Both the position numbers and the translations under genes were made by a program. Shown here piece after piece: positions 31,364 to 40,080 of a DNA stretch of 64,000 bases. The notes beneath the pieces are model-generated. The model was not told where the DNA came from and searched no databases. It saw nothing but the letters and a program-made list of their open reading frames with translations. The stretch covers positions 3,348,001 through 3,412,000 of the forward strand of contig NC_009441.1 of the NCBI RefSeq assembly GCF_000016645.1, written 5' to 3'. The stretch is from Flavobacterium johnsoniae UW101. Its GTDB lineage: Bacteria; Bacteroidota; Bacteroidia; Flavobacteriales; Flavobacteriaceae. Numbering within the stretch: position 1 is the stretch's first letter; each line of letters starts with the position of its first letter.

Positions 31364-32902
31364 ATGTCTCAAAACACTTTAGAAATAGAAAGAGAAGAGA
31401 AAAAAGAACTTTATGCATACCAAAAAGGCGATATTGATGCCATTTTTGACCGCTTAGATAATGCTCCTCCAAAACATCATTTATTGTATCAATTGCCAAC
31501 AGGAGGCGGGAAAACAGTAATATTCTCAGAAATTGTACGTCGTTATTTATCTAATAATGACAAAAAAGTGGTTGTTTTAACACACCGAATCGAGCTTTGC
31601 AAACAAACTTCAAAAATGCTGAAAGGCTTTGGCGTAAGCAACAAAATAATCAACAGTAAGGTAAAAGAACTGCCGGACCAAAACGATTATTCTTGTTTCG
31701 TTGCGATGGTCGAAACTTTAAAAAACCGTATTAATGATGAAAAACTGCATCTTGATAACATTGGTTTGGTGATTATTGATGAGGCACATTACAATTCATT
31801 CAGAAAATTATTAAACTCATTTAAAAATGCTTTTATTTTAGGAGTTACGGCAACTCCGTTGAGTTCTAACATAAAACTGCCAATGCACCAGAGCTATGAC
31901 GAACTTATAGTAGGTGATACAATTGGCTCTTTAATAGACAAAGGATTTTTGGCCAGAGCTACAACATACAGTTATGATGTGGGTCTGACTTCATTAAAAG
32001 TAGGTATTAATGGAGATTACACCGTAAAATCTTCAGATGATTTATACACCAACTCAATGATGCAGGAAAAACTGCTTCATGCCTATACAGAACGTTCTTT
32101 AGGAAAAAAGACTCTGATTTTTAACAATGGTATCCATACCTCTTTATATGTATATGATACTTTTAGAGAAGCAGGATACGATATCAGACACCTTGACAAT
32201 ACAAGCAGTTCTGAAGAACGTAAAGATATTTTACAGTGGTTTAAGAAAACTCCAGACGCTATTTTAACTTCTGTAGGGATCTTAACAACCGGATTTGATG
32301 AACCTACTGTTGAAACCATTATCTTAAACAGAGCAACAAAATCATTAACTTTATATTTCCAGATGATTGGTCGAGGTTCTCGTAAATTACCTGGTAAAGA
32401 TGAGTTTACAGTTATCGATTTAGGAAACAACGCTGCACGTTTTGGATTGTGGAGCGAACCTGTAAACTGGCAGCATATCTTTAAATCTCCTGAATTTTAT
32501 CTGGAGAATTTAAGAGATGATACTGAAATCGAAATGTTCTTTAAATACAGTATGCCGCCAGAATTAAGAGCAAAATTCAGCAAAACGGCCGATGTAACTT
32601 TTGATATAGATGAAGAACATAAACTGGCTATTAAGCAAAATTTACGTTCTAAAATAGTACTAGACAAATCATTAGAACAACACGCTGCAATGTGTGTTGA
32701 TAATACCGAGACACTTCAGGAAGCTAAAGCGCTTTCTAAAGAATTAGATGATGATATCGAATGCCGAATTAAACGTTTTGCAAAATGTTTAAGCCAGTGC
32801 AGTAAAAACTACCGCGAATGGCTTCTGGATGATTACAAGCAAAGATTAACTTTGCTGGTAGGTAAAAAATACCGCGAGAAAATCATGAACGAACCAGATT
32901 GA
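31364..32902 (+). CDS. DEAD/DEAH-box superfamily 2 helicase (restriction-enzyme-like)
   Basis: A 512-residue ATP-dependent helicase or translocase. Motif I is LPTGGGKTVIFSE, Ia VVVLTHRIELCKQT, II IDEAHYN, III GVTATPL, IV TLIFNNG, V ILTTGFDEPTVETIIL and VI QMIGRGSRKLPG. This set is that of the Res/SSL2 group rather than RNA DEAD-box proteins. The C-terminal 150 residues form a helical tail without a known domain. No methylase or nuclease gene is present, so it is not a restriction system as seen here. A TATTTTTG box lies at 31336-31343. The gene is followed by the DEAD-box RNA helicase gene but with a 190-base gap. Confidence 0.9.
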   Translation: MSQNTLEIEREEKKELYAYQKGDIDAIFDRLDNAPPKHHLLYQLPTGGGKTVIFSEIVRRYLSNNDKKVVVLTHRIELCKQTSKMLKGFGVSNKIINSKVKELPDQNDYSCFVAMVETLKNRINDEKLHLDNIGLVIIDEAHYNSFRKLLNSFKNAFILGVTATPLSSNIKLPMHQSYDELIVGDTIGSLIDKGFLARATTYSYDVGLTSLKVGINGDYTVKSSDDLYTNSMMQEKLLHAYTERSLGKKTLIFNNGIHTSLYVYDTFREAGYDIRHLDNTSSSEERKDILQWFKKTPDAILTSVGILTTGFDEPTVETIILNRATKSLTLYFQMIGRGSRKLPGKDEFTVIDLGNNAARFGLWSEPVNWQHIFKSPEFYLENLRDDTEIEMFFKYSMPPELRAKFSKTADVTFDIDEEHKLAIKQNLRSKIVLDKSLEQHAAMCVDNTETLQEAKALSKELDDDIECRIKRFAKCLSQCSKNYREWLLDDYKQRLTLLVGKKYREKIMNEPD

Positions 32903-33092
32903 TAAATTTAGAGGAAAGTCTAAAGTTTAAAAGTCATAAAGTTCCTTATAAGGAATCTTAAATAAAGTAAACCATTAAGATGTTTTGATTTATTTCAAAT
33001 GTCTTAATGGTTAAATAATTTTAAAGGGAAATAAATCACTTAAAGATTTTAGGAAAATCTAAATTCTAAAGTCAAAAATCTAAAATTAAATC

Positions 33093-34427
33093 ATGTCTAA
33101 ACAATTCTCAACATTAGGAATTTCAGAACCTATTTTAAAAGCTTTAAGCGAATTAAATATTGTTGAACCAACAGAAATTCAACAAAAAACAATTCCGCTT
33201 TTATTAGCTGAAAACCATGATGTTGTAGGTTTGGCTAAAACCGGAACCGGAAAAACAGCCGCTTTTGGACTTCCATTATTACAATTAATTGATACAAAAT
33301 CAAGTGCTGTTCAGGCTGTAATTTTAGTGCCGACAAGAGAGTTAGGGCATCAGATTTTTAGAAATTTAGAAGATTTTTCAAAATATATCCCTAACATTTC
33401 AATTGCAGCAACTTGCGGCGGAATTCCAATAAAACCTCAAATTGAGCGTCTTAAAACTCCAACTCATATTATTGTTGCCACTCCGGGACGTTTAATTGAT
33501 TTGATTCAGAGAAAAGCAGTAGACTTAAAACAAACACAATATTTAGTTTTAGACGAAGCCGATGAAATGGTTTCGATCCTAAAAGAAAGTCTGGATGAAA
33601 TTTTAACCGAAATTCCTAAAAAACACCGTACTTTATTATTCTCAGCAACTTTGCCGGGAACTATAAAACAATTGGTTCAGAATTATTTGAACAAAAATGT
33701 AGTTCAGGTAAGCGCAAGTATGGAAGTTGTAGGCAATCAAGGAATTGACCACCAATATATTGTGGTAGATCCTATTGAAAAACTAGACGTTTTAATGCAC
33801 TTTTTAAATTCAAGAGAAGGAGAAAGAGGTATTATTTTCTGTAAAACAAAAGCTGCTGTCAACAAATTGGCAAAAAATCTGGCAATAAACCGTTTTTCTT
33901 CTGGAGCTATTCATGGAAGCTTAACACAAGGTATTCGTGACAGAATCATGGAGCAGTTTCGTGAAGGTCATATTAATATTCTGGTTGCTACCGATTTAGC
34001 TGCAAGAGGAATTGACGTAAAAGAAATCTCCTATGTTGTAAATTACCATTTACCAGATGCTTACGAAACCTATGTTCACCGAAGCGGAAGAACCGCCAGA
34101 GCAGGAGCAAATGGGCTTTCGCTGACTGTTTTACAAGAAGAAGAAGTTTTTGAAATTGCTGATTTTGAAAGAGAACTAGGGCTTACATTTTCTAAGTTCC
34201 AAAAACCGTCTGCATTAAGTATTGAAGAAAATAATACACTTTTATGGGCGAAACAAATCTTTAAAACTAAACCCAATCATGATATCTCAACTGATTTAAA
34301 AACGAAAGTAAAAACCGTTTTTCATCATTTGACTAAAGACGAACTTATCGAGAAATTAATGGCAAATTATATTTTGCAAAACAAAATCGATATAGTTGAT
34401 AAAACAGTTAAAAAAAGCAAAAAGTAA
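33093..34427 (+). CDS. DEAD-box RNA helicase
   Basis: A 444-residue RNA helicase with all canonical motifs. Q motif IVEPTEIQQKTIP, I AKTGTGKTAAF, Ia PTRELGHQ, Ib TPGRLIDL, II LDEADEMV, III SATLP, IV IIFCKTKAA, V ATDLAARGIDV, VI YVHRSGRTARAG. The C-terminal 60 residues are basic and helical (TKDELIEKLMANYILQNKIDIVDKTVKKSKK) and lack the RNA-binding domain of DbpA/CsdA. Such proteins assist ribosome assembly or mRNA decay, mainly at low temperature. The gap to the upstream helicase contains AAAGTC/TAAAAT 'word' repeats. Confidence 0.93.
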   Translation: MSKQFSTLGISEPILKALSELNIVEPTEIQQKTIPLLLAENHDVVGLAKTGTGKTAAFGLPLLQLIDTKSSAVQAVILVPTRELGHQIFRNLEDFSKYIPNISIAATCGGIPIKPQIERLKTPTHIIVATPGRLIDLIQRKAVDLKQTQYLVLDEADEMVSILKESLDEILTEIPKKHRTLLFSATLPGTIKQLVQNYLNKNVVQVSASMEVVGNQGIDHQYIVVDPIEKLDVLMHFLNSREGERGIIFCKTKAAVNKLAKNLAINRFSSGAIHGSLTQGIRDRIMEQFREGHINILVATDLAARGIDVKEISYVVNYHLPDAYETYVHRSGRTARAGANGLSLTVLQEEEVFEIADFERELGLTFSKFQKPSALSIEENNTLLWAKQIFKTKPNHDISTDLKTKVKTVFHHLTKDELIEKLMANYILQNKIDIVDKTVKKSKK

Positions 34428-34509
34428 CAAAGATGACTTTTGTCATTGTTTATTAAAGTTGTACATTTATAAGGAATTATTTTATAATCCTACTTAATAA
34501 ACAACATAT

Positions 34510-35778
34510 ATGAACATAGTCATAATAGGAGGTGGTTTTGCGGGAATAAATCTCGCAAAAGAGCTCGTTAACCATCCAGACATACAAGTAACCCTTGTAG
34601 ACAAAAACAATTATAACTTTTTTCCGCCGTTAATATATCAAGTTGCGACAGCTTTTTTAGAGCCGTCAAGCATTAGTTATCCATATAGAAAATTTTTTGC
34701 TGGTAAAAAAAATCTTCAGTTTCGTTTAGGCGAACTTCTTTCTGTAGTTCCAGCTGAAAATAAGATCATTTTAAATAATGGTGAATTATCATACGATCAC
34801 CTTGTTTTTGCAACAGGAGCAGAAACGAGTTATTTTGGTATGGAGAATGTAATGAAAAACGCCATTCCGATGAAAACTCTTAATGATGCCATCGAAATGC
34901 GAAATACACTGCTTAAAAATCTTGAAAAAGCGGCCATTTGCAAAGACATGCGCAAACGCCGTAAATTATTAACGATTGTTGTTGCCGGAGGAGGACCAAC
35001 AGGAGTTGAAGTTTCTGGAATGTTTGCCGAAATGCGAAAAAGCATTCTTTTAAAAGAATATCCAGAACTGGATACATCTGCAAGTAATGTGTATTTAGTA
35101 GATGGAGGCGATGCACTTCTGGCTCCAATGAGCAAAGAATCTCAAAAAGATACATTAGACGCCCTGACAAAATTAGGAGTTGTTGTAAAACTAAACACTA
35201 AAGTTGTTGATTACGTTGACGATACCGTATTTTTTGAAAGCGGAGAAACCATCAAAACTAAAAACTTAATCTGGGCTGCAGGAGTTTCTGCCAAAATTTT
35301 TGAAGGAATTCCGCAGGAAAGTTACGGTCGCGGCCGACGCATGGCTACAGACCAATACAATAAGGTAAACGGACTTGAAAATGTTTATGCAATTGGTGAT
35401 ACTGCAATTTTAGCCGGCGATAAAAATTTCCCTAACGGACATCCGCAAGTTGCGCAGGTTGCTATTCAGCAAGGATTAAATCTAGCGAAAAACTTTAAGG
35501 CAATGACAAAAAACAAACCGTTGAATCCTTTTACTTATAAAGACAAAGGTTCAATGGCAATTATTGGAAAAGCAAAAGCTGTAGTAGATTTACCAAGTCC
35601 AAAATGGCATTTTAAAGGATTTTTTGCCTGGATTATCTGGTTGTTCATCCACTTGATTTCTTTAATTACCTATAGAAACAGATTAAACACATTTTGGAAC
35701 TGGATGGTTGCTTACTTTGCAAGAGACCAATCTCTTAGAATGATTATCAGACCAGATAAAAGATCTCAGGAGAAATAA
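34510..35778 (+). CDS. NAD(P)/FAD-dependent oxidoreductase (type II NADH dehydrogenase, NDH-2)
   Basis: A 422-residue flavoenzyme. IIGGGFAGINLAKEL binds FAD at the N-terminus; IVVAGGGPTGVEVSG binds NADH in the middle; NVYAIGDTAI is the second FAD motif. The C-terminus has a hydrophobic, membrane-docking segment (FFAWIIWLFIHLISLITYRNRLNTFWNW), as in NDH-2. It passes electrons from NADH to menaquinone without proton pumping, on the inner face of the inner membrane. It is the last gene before a strong terminator. Confidence 0.9.
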   Translation: MNIVIIGGGFAGINLAKELVNHPDIQVTLVDKNNYNFFPPLIYQVATAFLEPSSISYPYRKFFAGKKNLQFRLGELLSVVPAENKIILNNGELSYDHLVFATGAETSYFGMENVMKNAIPMKTLNDAIEMRNTLLKNLEKAAICKDMRKRRKLLTIVVAGGGPTGVEVSGMFAEMRKSILLKEYPELDTSASNVYLVDGGDALLAPMSKESQKDTLDALTKLGVVVKLNTKVVDYVDDTVFFESGETIKTKNLIWAAGVSAKIFEGIPQESYGRGRRMATDQYNKVNGLENVYAIGDTAILAGDKNFPNGHPQVAQVAIQQGLNLAKNFKAMTKNKPLNPFTYKDKGSMAIIGKAKAVVDLPSPKWHFKGFFAWIIWLFIHLISLITYRNRLNTFWNWMVAYFARDQSLRMIIRPDKRSQEK

Positions 35779-35802
35779 GAAATTCCAATAGATTGAGATA
35801 CT

Positions 35803-35839
35803 ATAAAAAAAGCCAGAATTTTTGATTCTGGCTTTTTTA
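35803..35839. terminator. Bidirectional terminator
   Basis: AAAAGCCAGAAT and ATTCTGGCTTTT form a stem of 12 bp around TTTTG, flanked by A and T runs, between converging NDH-2 and MFS genes. Confidence 0.85.
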
Positions 35840-35855
35840 TTGAAATTTTTACTCA

Positions 35856-37085
35856 TTAATGAGCAAGTATAGTGTCATCATCAGCAGCTATTTCTACTTT
35901 ATTTTTGATAAATCTTTTTCCGATATTTAAAACTATAAAGGCAATAATTGTAGTTACAGTCATAATAAGAACCATAGGCGCTACAGAATCCTTTACAAAA
36001 ATTCCAACAGCAAATGAGGCCAAAGATCCTAATCCTAACTGAATTGCGCCCATTAAAGCCGAAGCACTTCCTGCATTTTTTGCAAAAGGAGCCATTGTAA
36101 GCCCAGCAGTATTAGGGTTTGAAATTCCTAAACAACCCAGAAAAATAAACAGGATTGCTATAGTTTCATATAAGCCCAATAAATTGTTTAAAGAAAGTAT
36201 TAGGAAAATAATACTAACGACAGACTGCAGGATTAATGCTCCAAAAATCATCTGTTCACTTGAAAATCTCTTTAATAAAACAGAATTTAACTGACTTGAA
36301 CCAATAAAACTTACAGACATAAAGGCAAAAATCCATCCATAAGTTTTAGCATCAACATGATAAATATCCATAAAAATGATAGGAGAGGCCGCTACATACG
36401 TAAATAATCCCGAAAATGCGATTGCTCCGGTAAATGCATATGTATAAAATTGTGGTTCTTTAAGAACTTTTAAAAAGTTCGAAATAATTGGTTTTGGTTT
36501 TAATGATATTGAAGTGTCTGGTTTGTAACTATTTGGCAAACCAATTTGAGCAGCAATCAAAATAGCAATTCCCATAAACATAAGTATAGAAAATACAGTA
36601 TGCCAGCCATAATCTTCGGTAACATAACCGCCAATTGTAGGCGCCAGCATCGGCGAAAGCCCTAAAACAAGCATTAACAATGAAAATACTTTTGGAATAT
36701 CTTTTACAGGAAATAAATCACGAACCATTGCTACAGAAGCAACTGTTGCGGCACAGCTTCCGATAGCCTGAATAAAACGCAAGAAAATAAATGTATCGAT
36801 ATCAGTTACATACGAACAGCCCAAAGAAGCTAAAATATAAACCATTAAACCAAGAAACAATGGTTTTTTGCGTCCAAAACGGTCTAATAATGGGCCGTAA
36901 AGCAGCTGTCCAGCTGAAATTCCAATGAAATAACTAGATAAACTCATCGAAACTTTGGCTACCGAAGTATTCAAATCTTTTGCAATACCAGAGAATCCAG
37001 GTAAGTACATATCGATTGAAAAAGGACCAAGAGCGGTTAAAGAACCTAAAATGAGAATGAGTTTGAGGTATTTTTTTGTTGTCAT
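35856..37085 (-). CDS. Multidrug efflux MFS transporter (Bcr/CflA type)
   Basis: A 409-residue 12-helix transporter. LGSLTALGPFSIDMYLPGFSGIAKDL is the typical first helix and D-M-Y-L-P motif of Bcr/CflA drug:proton antiporters. The loop RFGRKKPLFLGL is the MFS A motif, and MLAPTIGGYV the C motif of exporters. The protein exports unrelated drugs or metabolites. A TATCTTTG box (37122-37115, minus) lies about 30 bases upstream of the ATG. Monocistronic. Confidence 0.92.
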   Translation of the reverse strand: MTTKKYLKLILILGSLTALGPFSIDMYLPGFSGIAKDLNTSVAKVSMSLSSYFIGISAGQLLYGPLLDRFGRKKPLFLGLMVYILASLGCSYVTDIDTFIFLRFIQAIGSCAATVASVAMVRDLFPVKDIPKVFSLLMLVLGLSPMLAPTIGGYVTEDYGWHTVFSILMFMGIAILIAAQIGLPNSYKPDTSISLKPKPIISNFLKVLKEPQFYTYAFTGAIAFSGLFTYVAASPIIFMDIYHVDAKTYGWIFAFMSVSFIGSSQLNSVLLKRFSSEQMIFGALILQSVVSIIFLILSLNNLLGLYETIAILFIFLGCLGISNPNTAGLTMAPFAKNAGSASALMGAIQLGLGSLASFAVGIFVKDSVAPMVLIMTVTTIIAFIVLNIGKRFIKNKVEIAADDDTILAH

Positions 37086-37225
37086 TTTATTAAAAAGAGG
37101 CTTATAATTTCCTGCAAAGATAAATATTTAGTATCTTGTTAGGTATATTAATTATCCTTTATCAAAACTGGGTATTATACAAGCTTTCAAAAATGTTTTG
37201 AAACAATAACTTAAAATTTAAATTT

Positions 37226-37645
37226 ATGAAAAAATTCACTTTACTATTAGCACTTATTTTTACGACAATTTCATTTGCTCAGACCATTACATCAAAAAAA
37301 GAAGATGTGAGCCCGGCGCAGTATGATTTAATACAAAAAGTTAATCAATTTTATCCGGATATCACGGTAAACAAAACGATTACCAATTTTTATGCAGATG
37401 GAACTATTATTGACTCTCAGCAGGAATTTGATTTATCCGGATCGAAATTTACAAGTTACAAACTAGGAATTGAACCTGATAATAAAAAGCTGTTATTTCA
37501 GTATGAATCTCCTGAAACCGGAAAAGTTTACGGAGACGTTTCAGTTTTTAAAGGAAATGTTTTGAGAACAACATTCTCTGATAAAACAAATCAGATTGAA
37601 GTTTCGCTTAACGGAAAATCCGTTTATTTGAAAAAAATAAAATAA
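37226..37645 (+). CDS. Secreted protein of unknown function
   Basis: A 139-residue protein with a clear signal peptide (MKKFTLLLALIFTTISFAQ, cleavage after the Ala of FAQ). The mature part has alternating hydrophobic strands and no Cys: NKTITNFYADGTIIDSQQEFDLSGSKF and VYGDVSVFKGNVLRTTF. No motif is recognised. It converges with an XRE regulator gene across a terminator, with the CAAATACGAGAAATTTA site in the gap. Confidence 0.75.
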   Translation: MKKFTLLLALIFTTISFAQTITSKKEDVSPAQYDLIQKVNQFYPDITVNKTITNFYADGTIIDSQQEFDLSGSKFTSYKLGIEPDNKKLLFQYESPETGKVYGDVSVFKGNVLRTTFSDKTNQIEVSLNGKSVYLKKIK

Positions 37646-37650
37646 TTTTT

Positions 37651-37667
37651 CAAATACGAGAAATTTA
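37651..37667. promoter_or_regulatory. Isolated CAAAT-N7-ATTTG-like site downstream of the secreted protein gene
   Basis: CAAATACGAGAAATTTA matches the dyads of the 38.2-38.7 kb array at 15 of 17 positions of the best copy and also shares the TTTTT before it. It lies on the 3' side of the XRE gene, so the XRE gene is flanked by this motif on both sides. Confidence 0.45.
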
Positions 37668-37696
37668 AAGCATCACATAATGTGATGCTTTTTTTA
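37667..37696. terminator. Bidirectional terminator
   Basis: AAAGCATCACAT and ATGTGATGCTTTTTTT form the stem and T run between converging genes. Confidence 0.8.
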
Positions 37697-37709
37697 TGAA
37701 GTATATTGT

Positions 37710-38105
37710 TTACTTGTTCTGAATCAGCTTTTCCAATTTATCAATCATTTCCTTTTGCTGCAATAACATACGCTCATAAAGCTCTACCATTTTATCAATA
37801 GGGTTGAATGTAGGTTGATTGTTAAAAAAAGCAGGTTGTTGACAATTATCAAAAGAAGCATTATTTGATATAATATTTATTGCTTGTTCTTCATCAAAAT
37901 TTTCGATAGCTTGAACAGGAACTTTAAGAATTTTAGCAACCTGAGCTAAAATATCAGTTTCAATCAATTCTTTTTGCTCCAAAATAGAGATTTTCTTTTG
38001 ACTCCAGTCTTCACCCAATTCAAAGGCAAGGGCTTCTTGTTTAATGCCCAGCATTTCACGGAAACGTTTTATATTTCTGCCTTGATGTATTTTCTTCTCT
38101 GTCAT
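37710..38105 (-). CDS. XRE-family helix-turn-helix regulator, paralogue 2
   Basis: The start at 38105 (MTEKKIHQGRNIKRFREMLGIKQEALAFELGEDWSQKKISILEQKE) matches the start of paralogue 1 at 6387; eight further codons upstream are less likely. The 131-residue protein has the same N-terminal Cro/C1 HTH, then DEEQAINIISNNASF and a C-terminal helical tail (KMVELYERMLLQQKEMIDKLEKLI) that probably dimerises. It is transcribed away from a 180-bp tandem repeat array that holds five or six operator-like dyads. It is the obvious candidate to bind them, though this is untested. Confidence 0.87.
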   Translation of the reverse strand: MTEKKIHQGRNIKRFREMLGIKQEALAFELGEDWSQKKISILEQKELIETDILAQVAKILKVPVQAIENFDEEQAINIISNNASFDNCQQPAFFNNQPTFNPIDKMVELYERMLLQQKEMIDKLEKLIQNK

Positions 38106-38219
38106 ATTGATATGTATCGTAAATGTCAAATATAGGATTTTTACTTAAAATAATTAAAACATATTTTTTCATTTATTTATATATCAATTTGTTCTTAACT
38201 GGGTTTATTAATGATCGTG

Positions 38220-38664
38220 TATAAATGCGGTATTTGAAAAAAAATATTTTTATTTTCGAAATACGCGAAATTTGATTCAGTATATATTTGAAGCATTTTT
38301 TAAGCTGTAAATATCATCAGCACAAAAATCCAATATTTGAGAAATAAAAAAAATATTTTTCAAATATGAGAAATTTGACGCAGTACCATAATGCATCAAA
38401 TTTTATTTTAAACCAGATTATGAGGCATGGATAAATTCGTTATTTCAAAAAAATAAATTGTTTTCCAAATACATGAAATTTGATTAAGTATATATGATAA
38501 GCCAAAAATTCAATATTTGAGAAATAGAAAAAATATTTTCCAAATATGAGAAATTTGACGCAGTAACATAATGCATCAAATTTATTTTTAAATCAGATTA
38601 TGGAGCATAGATAAATGCGTTATTTCAAAAAAATAAATTTATTTTTTAGAATACGGGAAATATG
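38220..38664. repeat. 180-bp tandem repeat array with CAAAT-N7-ATTTG dyads
   Basis: Two units begin with CAATATTTGAGAAATA at 38331 and 38511, 180 bp apart and strongly similar; a partial unit (38220-38330) precedes them and the second unit degenerates near 38664. Each unit is itself made of two related halves, each ending with a dyad. Dyads are at 38258-38274, 38361-38377, 38466-38482, 38541-38557 and a weak one at 38648-38664. The best form is CAAATATGAGAAATTTG. The rest of the 38106-38818 gap holds no gene; a TATTTTTG box at 38780-38787 faces the 38819 gene. Confidence 0.75.
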
Positions 38665-38818
38665 AAGAACAATATCTGCACAGAAAGAAATACAATTAAA
38701 CGTTTACAAACGGATAAAATGCATTTTGAAGCTATATACAAATGATGCATAATTCAACTATATTGTAACATATTTTTACTATTTTTGCTAAAAGAAATGT
38801 AATAAAAAAGTTTCAAAT

Positions 38819-39133
38819 ATGTTACAAGAAATTATCGCATACAGAAAAGTTGCTGCACAATTAGACGAATTAATAGACAAATCGCCATATAAAAAAAAAT
38901 ATATAATAGAGCAGTTAGGTTTGTCGAGTCCAACATATTACAGAAAACTTCAAACTCAAACATTTACAATTAGTGAAATGCTTTCGATTGCAAAAATTCT
39001 TGATCCATTAGAATACAATAAATGGGAATTATTAGAAGAAATCGAACAAAGTAAAGAAGATATTAGAAACGGAAAAACTATTCCGCACAGCGAAATGATT
39101 AAAAGAATAAAAGCAAAAAAGAAAGATATTTAA
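38819..39133 (+). CDS. Antitoxin-like small DNA-binding protein
   Basis: A 104-residue protein. YIIEQLGLSSPTYYRKLQTQTFTISEMLSIAKIL looks like a helix-turn-helix, and the C-terminal tail EDIRNGKTIPHSEMIKRIKAKK is the short toxin-wrapping segment seen in RelB-like antitoxins (x-N-G-x-x-x-x-H-x-x-x-x-x-R-I). The gene directly downstream on the opposite strand encodes a RelE/ParE-like toxin and the two stop codons overlap. This is the reverse of the usual same-strand order of toxin-antitoxin modules. The antitoxin role is an inference. Confidence 0.7.
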   Translation: MLQEIIAYRKVAAQLDELIDKSPYKKKYIIEQLGLSSPTYYRKLQTQTFTISEMLSIAKILDPLEYNKWELLEEIEQSKEDIRNGKTIPHSEMIKRIKAKKKDI

Positions 39134-39417
39134 AATAAATCTTTAACCTGTTTTTGTCGGTTATCATGAAAAAGCAAAAGAAATACTTTACCGTCAACAA
39201 TAGTATAAAATAAAGTTATTTGCTTTACAACTAAAATACTACTAAAATCAAAATCCCTATTATAGCTACCTAAATGGGGATTTTTTGATATTATATCTAT
39301 TGTTTTCAATACTTCTTCATCGAACTTTTCAGCAATTGCTAAAGACCAATTTTCTACTAAATATTCGTAATTTTTAGTATAAGTCTTTTCTGCTTTTTCT
39401 GTCCAAATAACTTCCAT
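39130..39417 (-). CDS. RelE/ParE-family toxin
   Basis: A 95-residue protein with the ParE/RelE fold pattern: WTEKAEKTYTKNYEYLVENWSLAIAEKFDEEVLKTIDIISKNPHLGSYNRDF, followed by VVKQITLFYTIVDGKVFLLLFHDNRQKQVKDL. The basic C-terminal residues and D-N-R-Q end fit the mRNA-interferase or gyrase-inhibitor types, but which target applies is unknown. Its stop codon overlaps that of the antitoxin-like gene by 4 bases, tail to tail (39130-39133). Confidence 0.85.
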   Translation of the reverse strand: MEVIWTEKAEKTYTKNYEYLVENWSLAIAEKFDEEVLKTIDIISKNPHLGSYNRDFDFSSILVVKQITLFYTIVDGKVFLLLFHDNRQKQVKDLF

Positions 39418-39549
39418 AAAACTTTTTGATGTAAATATAAATCAATTCTAAAAAGAAAAAGTAAAATCAAAAACAAAAAAGTAAGTTTTTATTTACTTTA
39501 TTATGCGTCGATTATATTTCGAATTTTGTACTAAAAATATCTTTTTTAG

Positions 39550-39675
39550 TTTTTTAAAATTTCTGAAATACAAAGATTTGCCAAAAAAATACAATCTGTT
39601 CTAGAGAAGTATAGTAAATTAAGTTTGATTGAAGATAAAATCAAAGCTAAAAAAGGAACCTTTATAATATATTAA
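39550..39675 (+). pseudogene. Possible gene remnant in the 39.4-40.1 kb gap
   Basis: The 660-base gap before the DUF294 gene holds an open frame of 41 codons without a start codon (IQRFAKKIQSVLEKYSKL, then EDKIKAKKGTFII). Its amino acid use is protein-like, suggesting a fragment of a lost gene, but the frame is short and the match to any family is not visible. The rest of the gap is AT-rich and shows no repeats or other genes. Confidence 0.2.
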
Positions 39676-40080
39676 AAGCATGAATTTTATGCAGCCTACG
39701 CTACAAGCATCACTATTCTATTTGACCTATAATTTATATTATGTAAAATAGAAATTATTAGAAAACCAATGCTCTTTTTCAGTTATACATATTCTTAGTT
39801 ATCATATTTAATAATCTTTACCACTGTTTGAGAAACCAATAAATTAGATTTTTTAATTAAATACGTGCTCTATTCCTGATATTTATTAAATATTATTTTA
39901 TACAACTATAAATCAAATATTTATGTAACTTTAATATTTAAAAAAGCTTTTCAAAGCCTTGAATCCAGTAATTCTTAACATTTCTTTAAAATAATCAGAT
40001 TCTGATCAAGTTGCTTTCATTGTAAGACTTAATTTTATTATTTTTACATTCAATATTTTAAAAAATATTATCCACATTAT

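Noticed and set aside
31364..32902. Res-like helicase as part of a restriction-modification or defence system
   Set aside because: No methylase, nuclease or other defence gene is adjacent; neighbours are DUF6155 and an RNA helicase.
38220..38664. Tandem repeats as a CRISPR array
   Set aside because: The 180-bp units are similar over the whole length, with no unique spacers and no cas genes.
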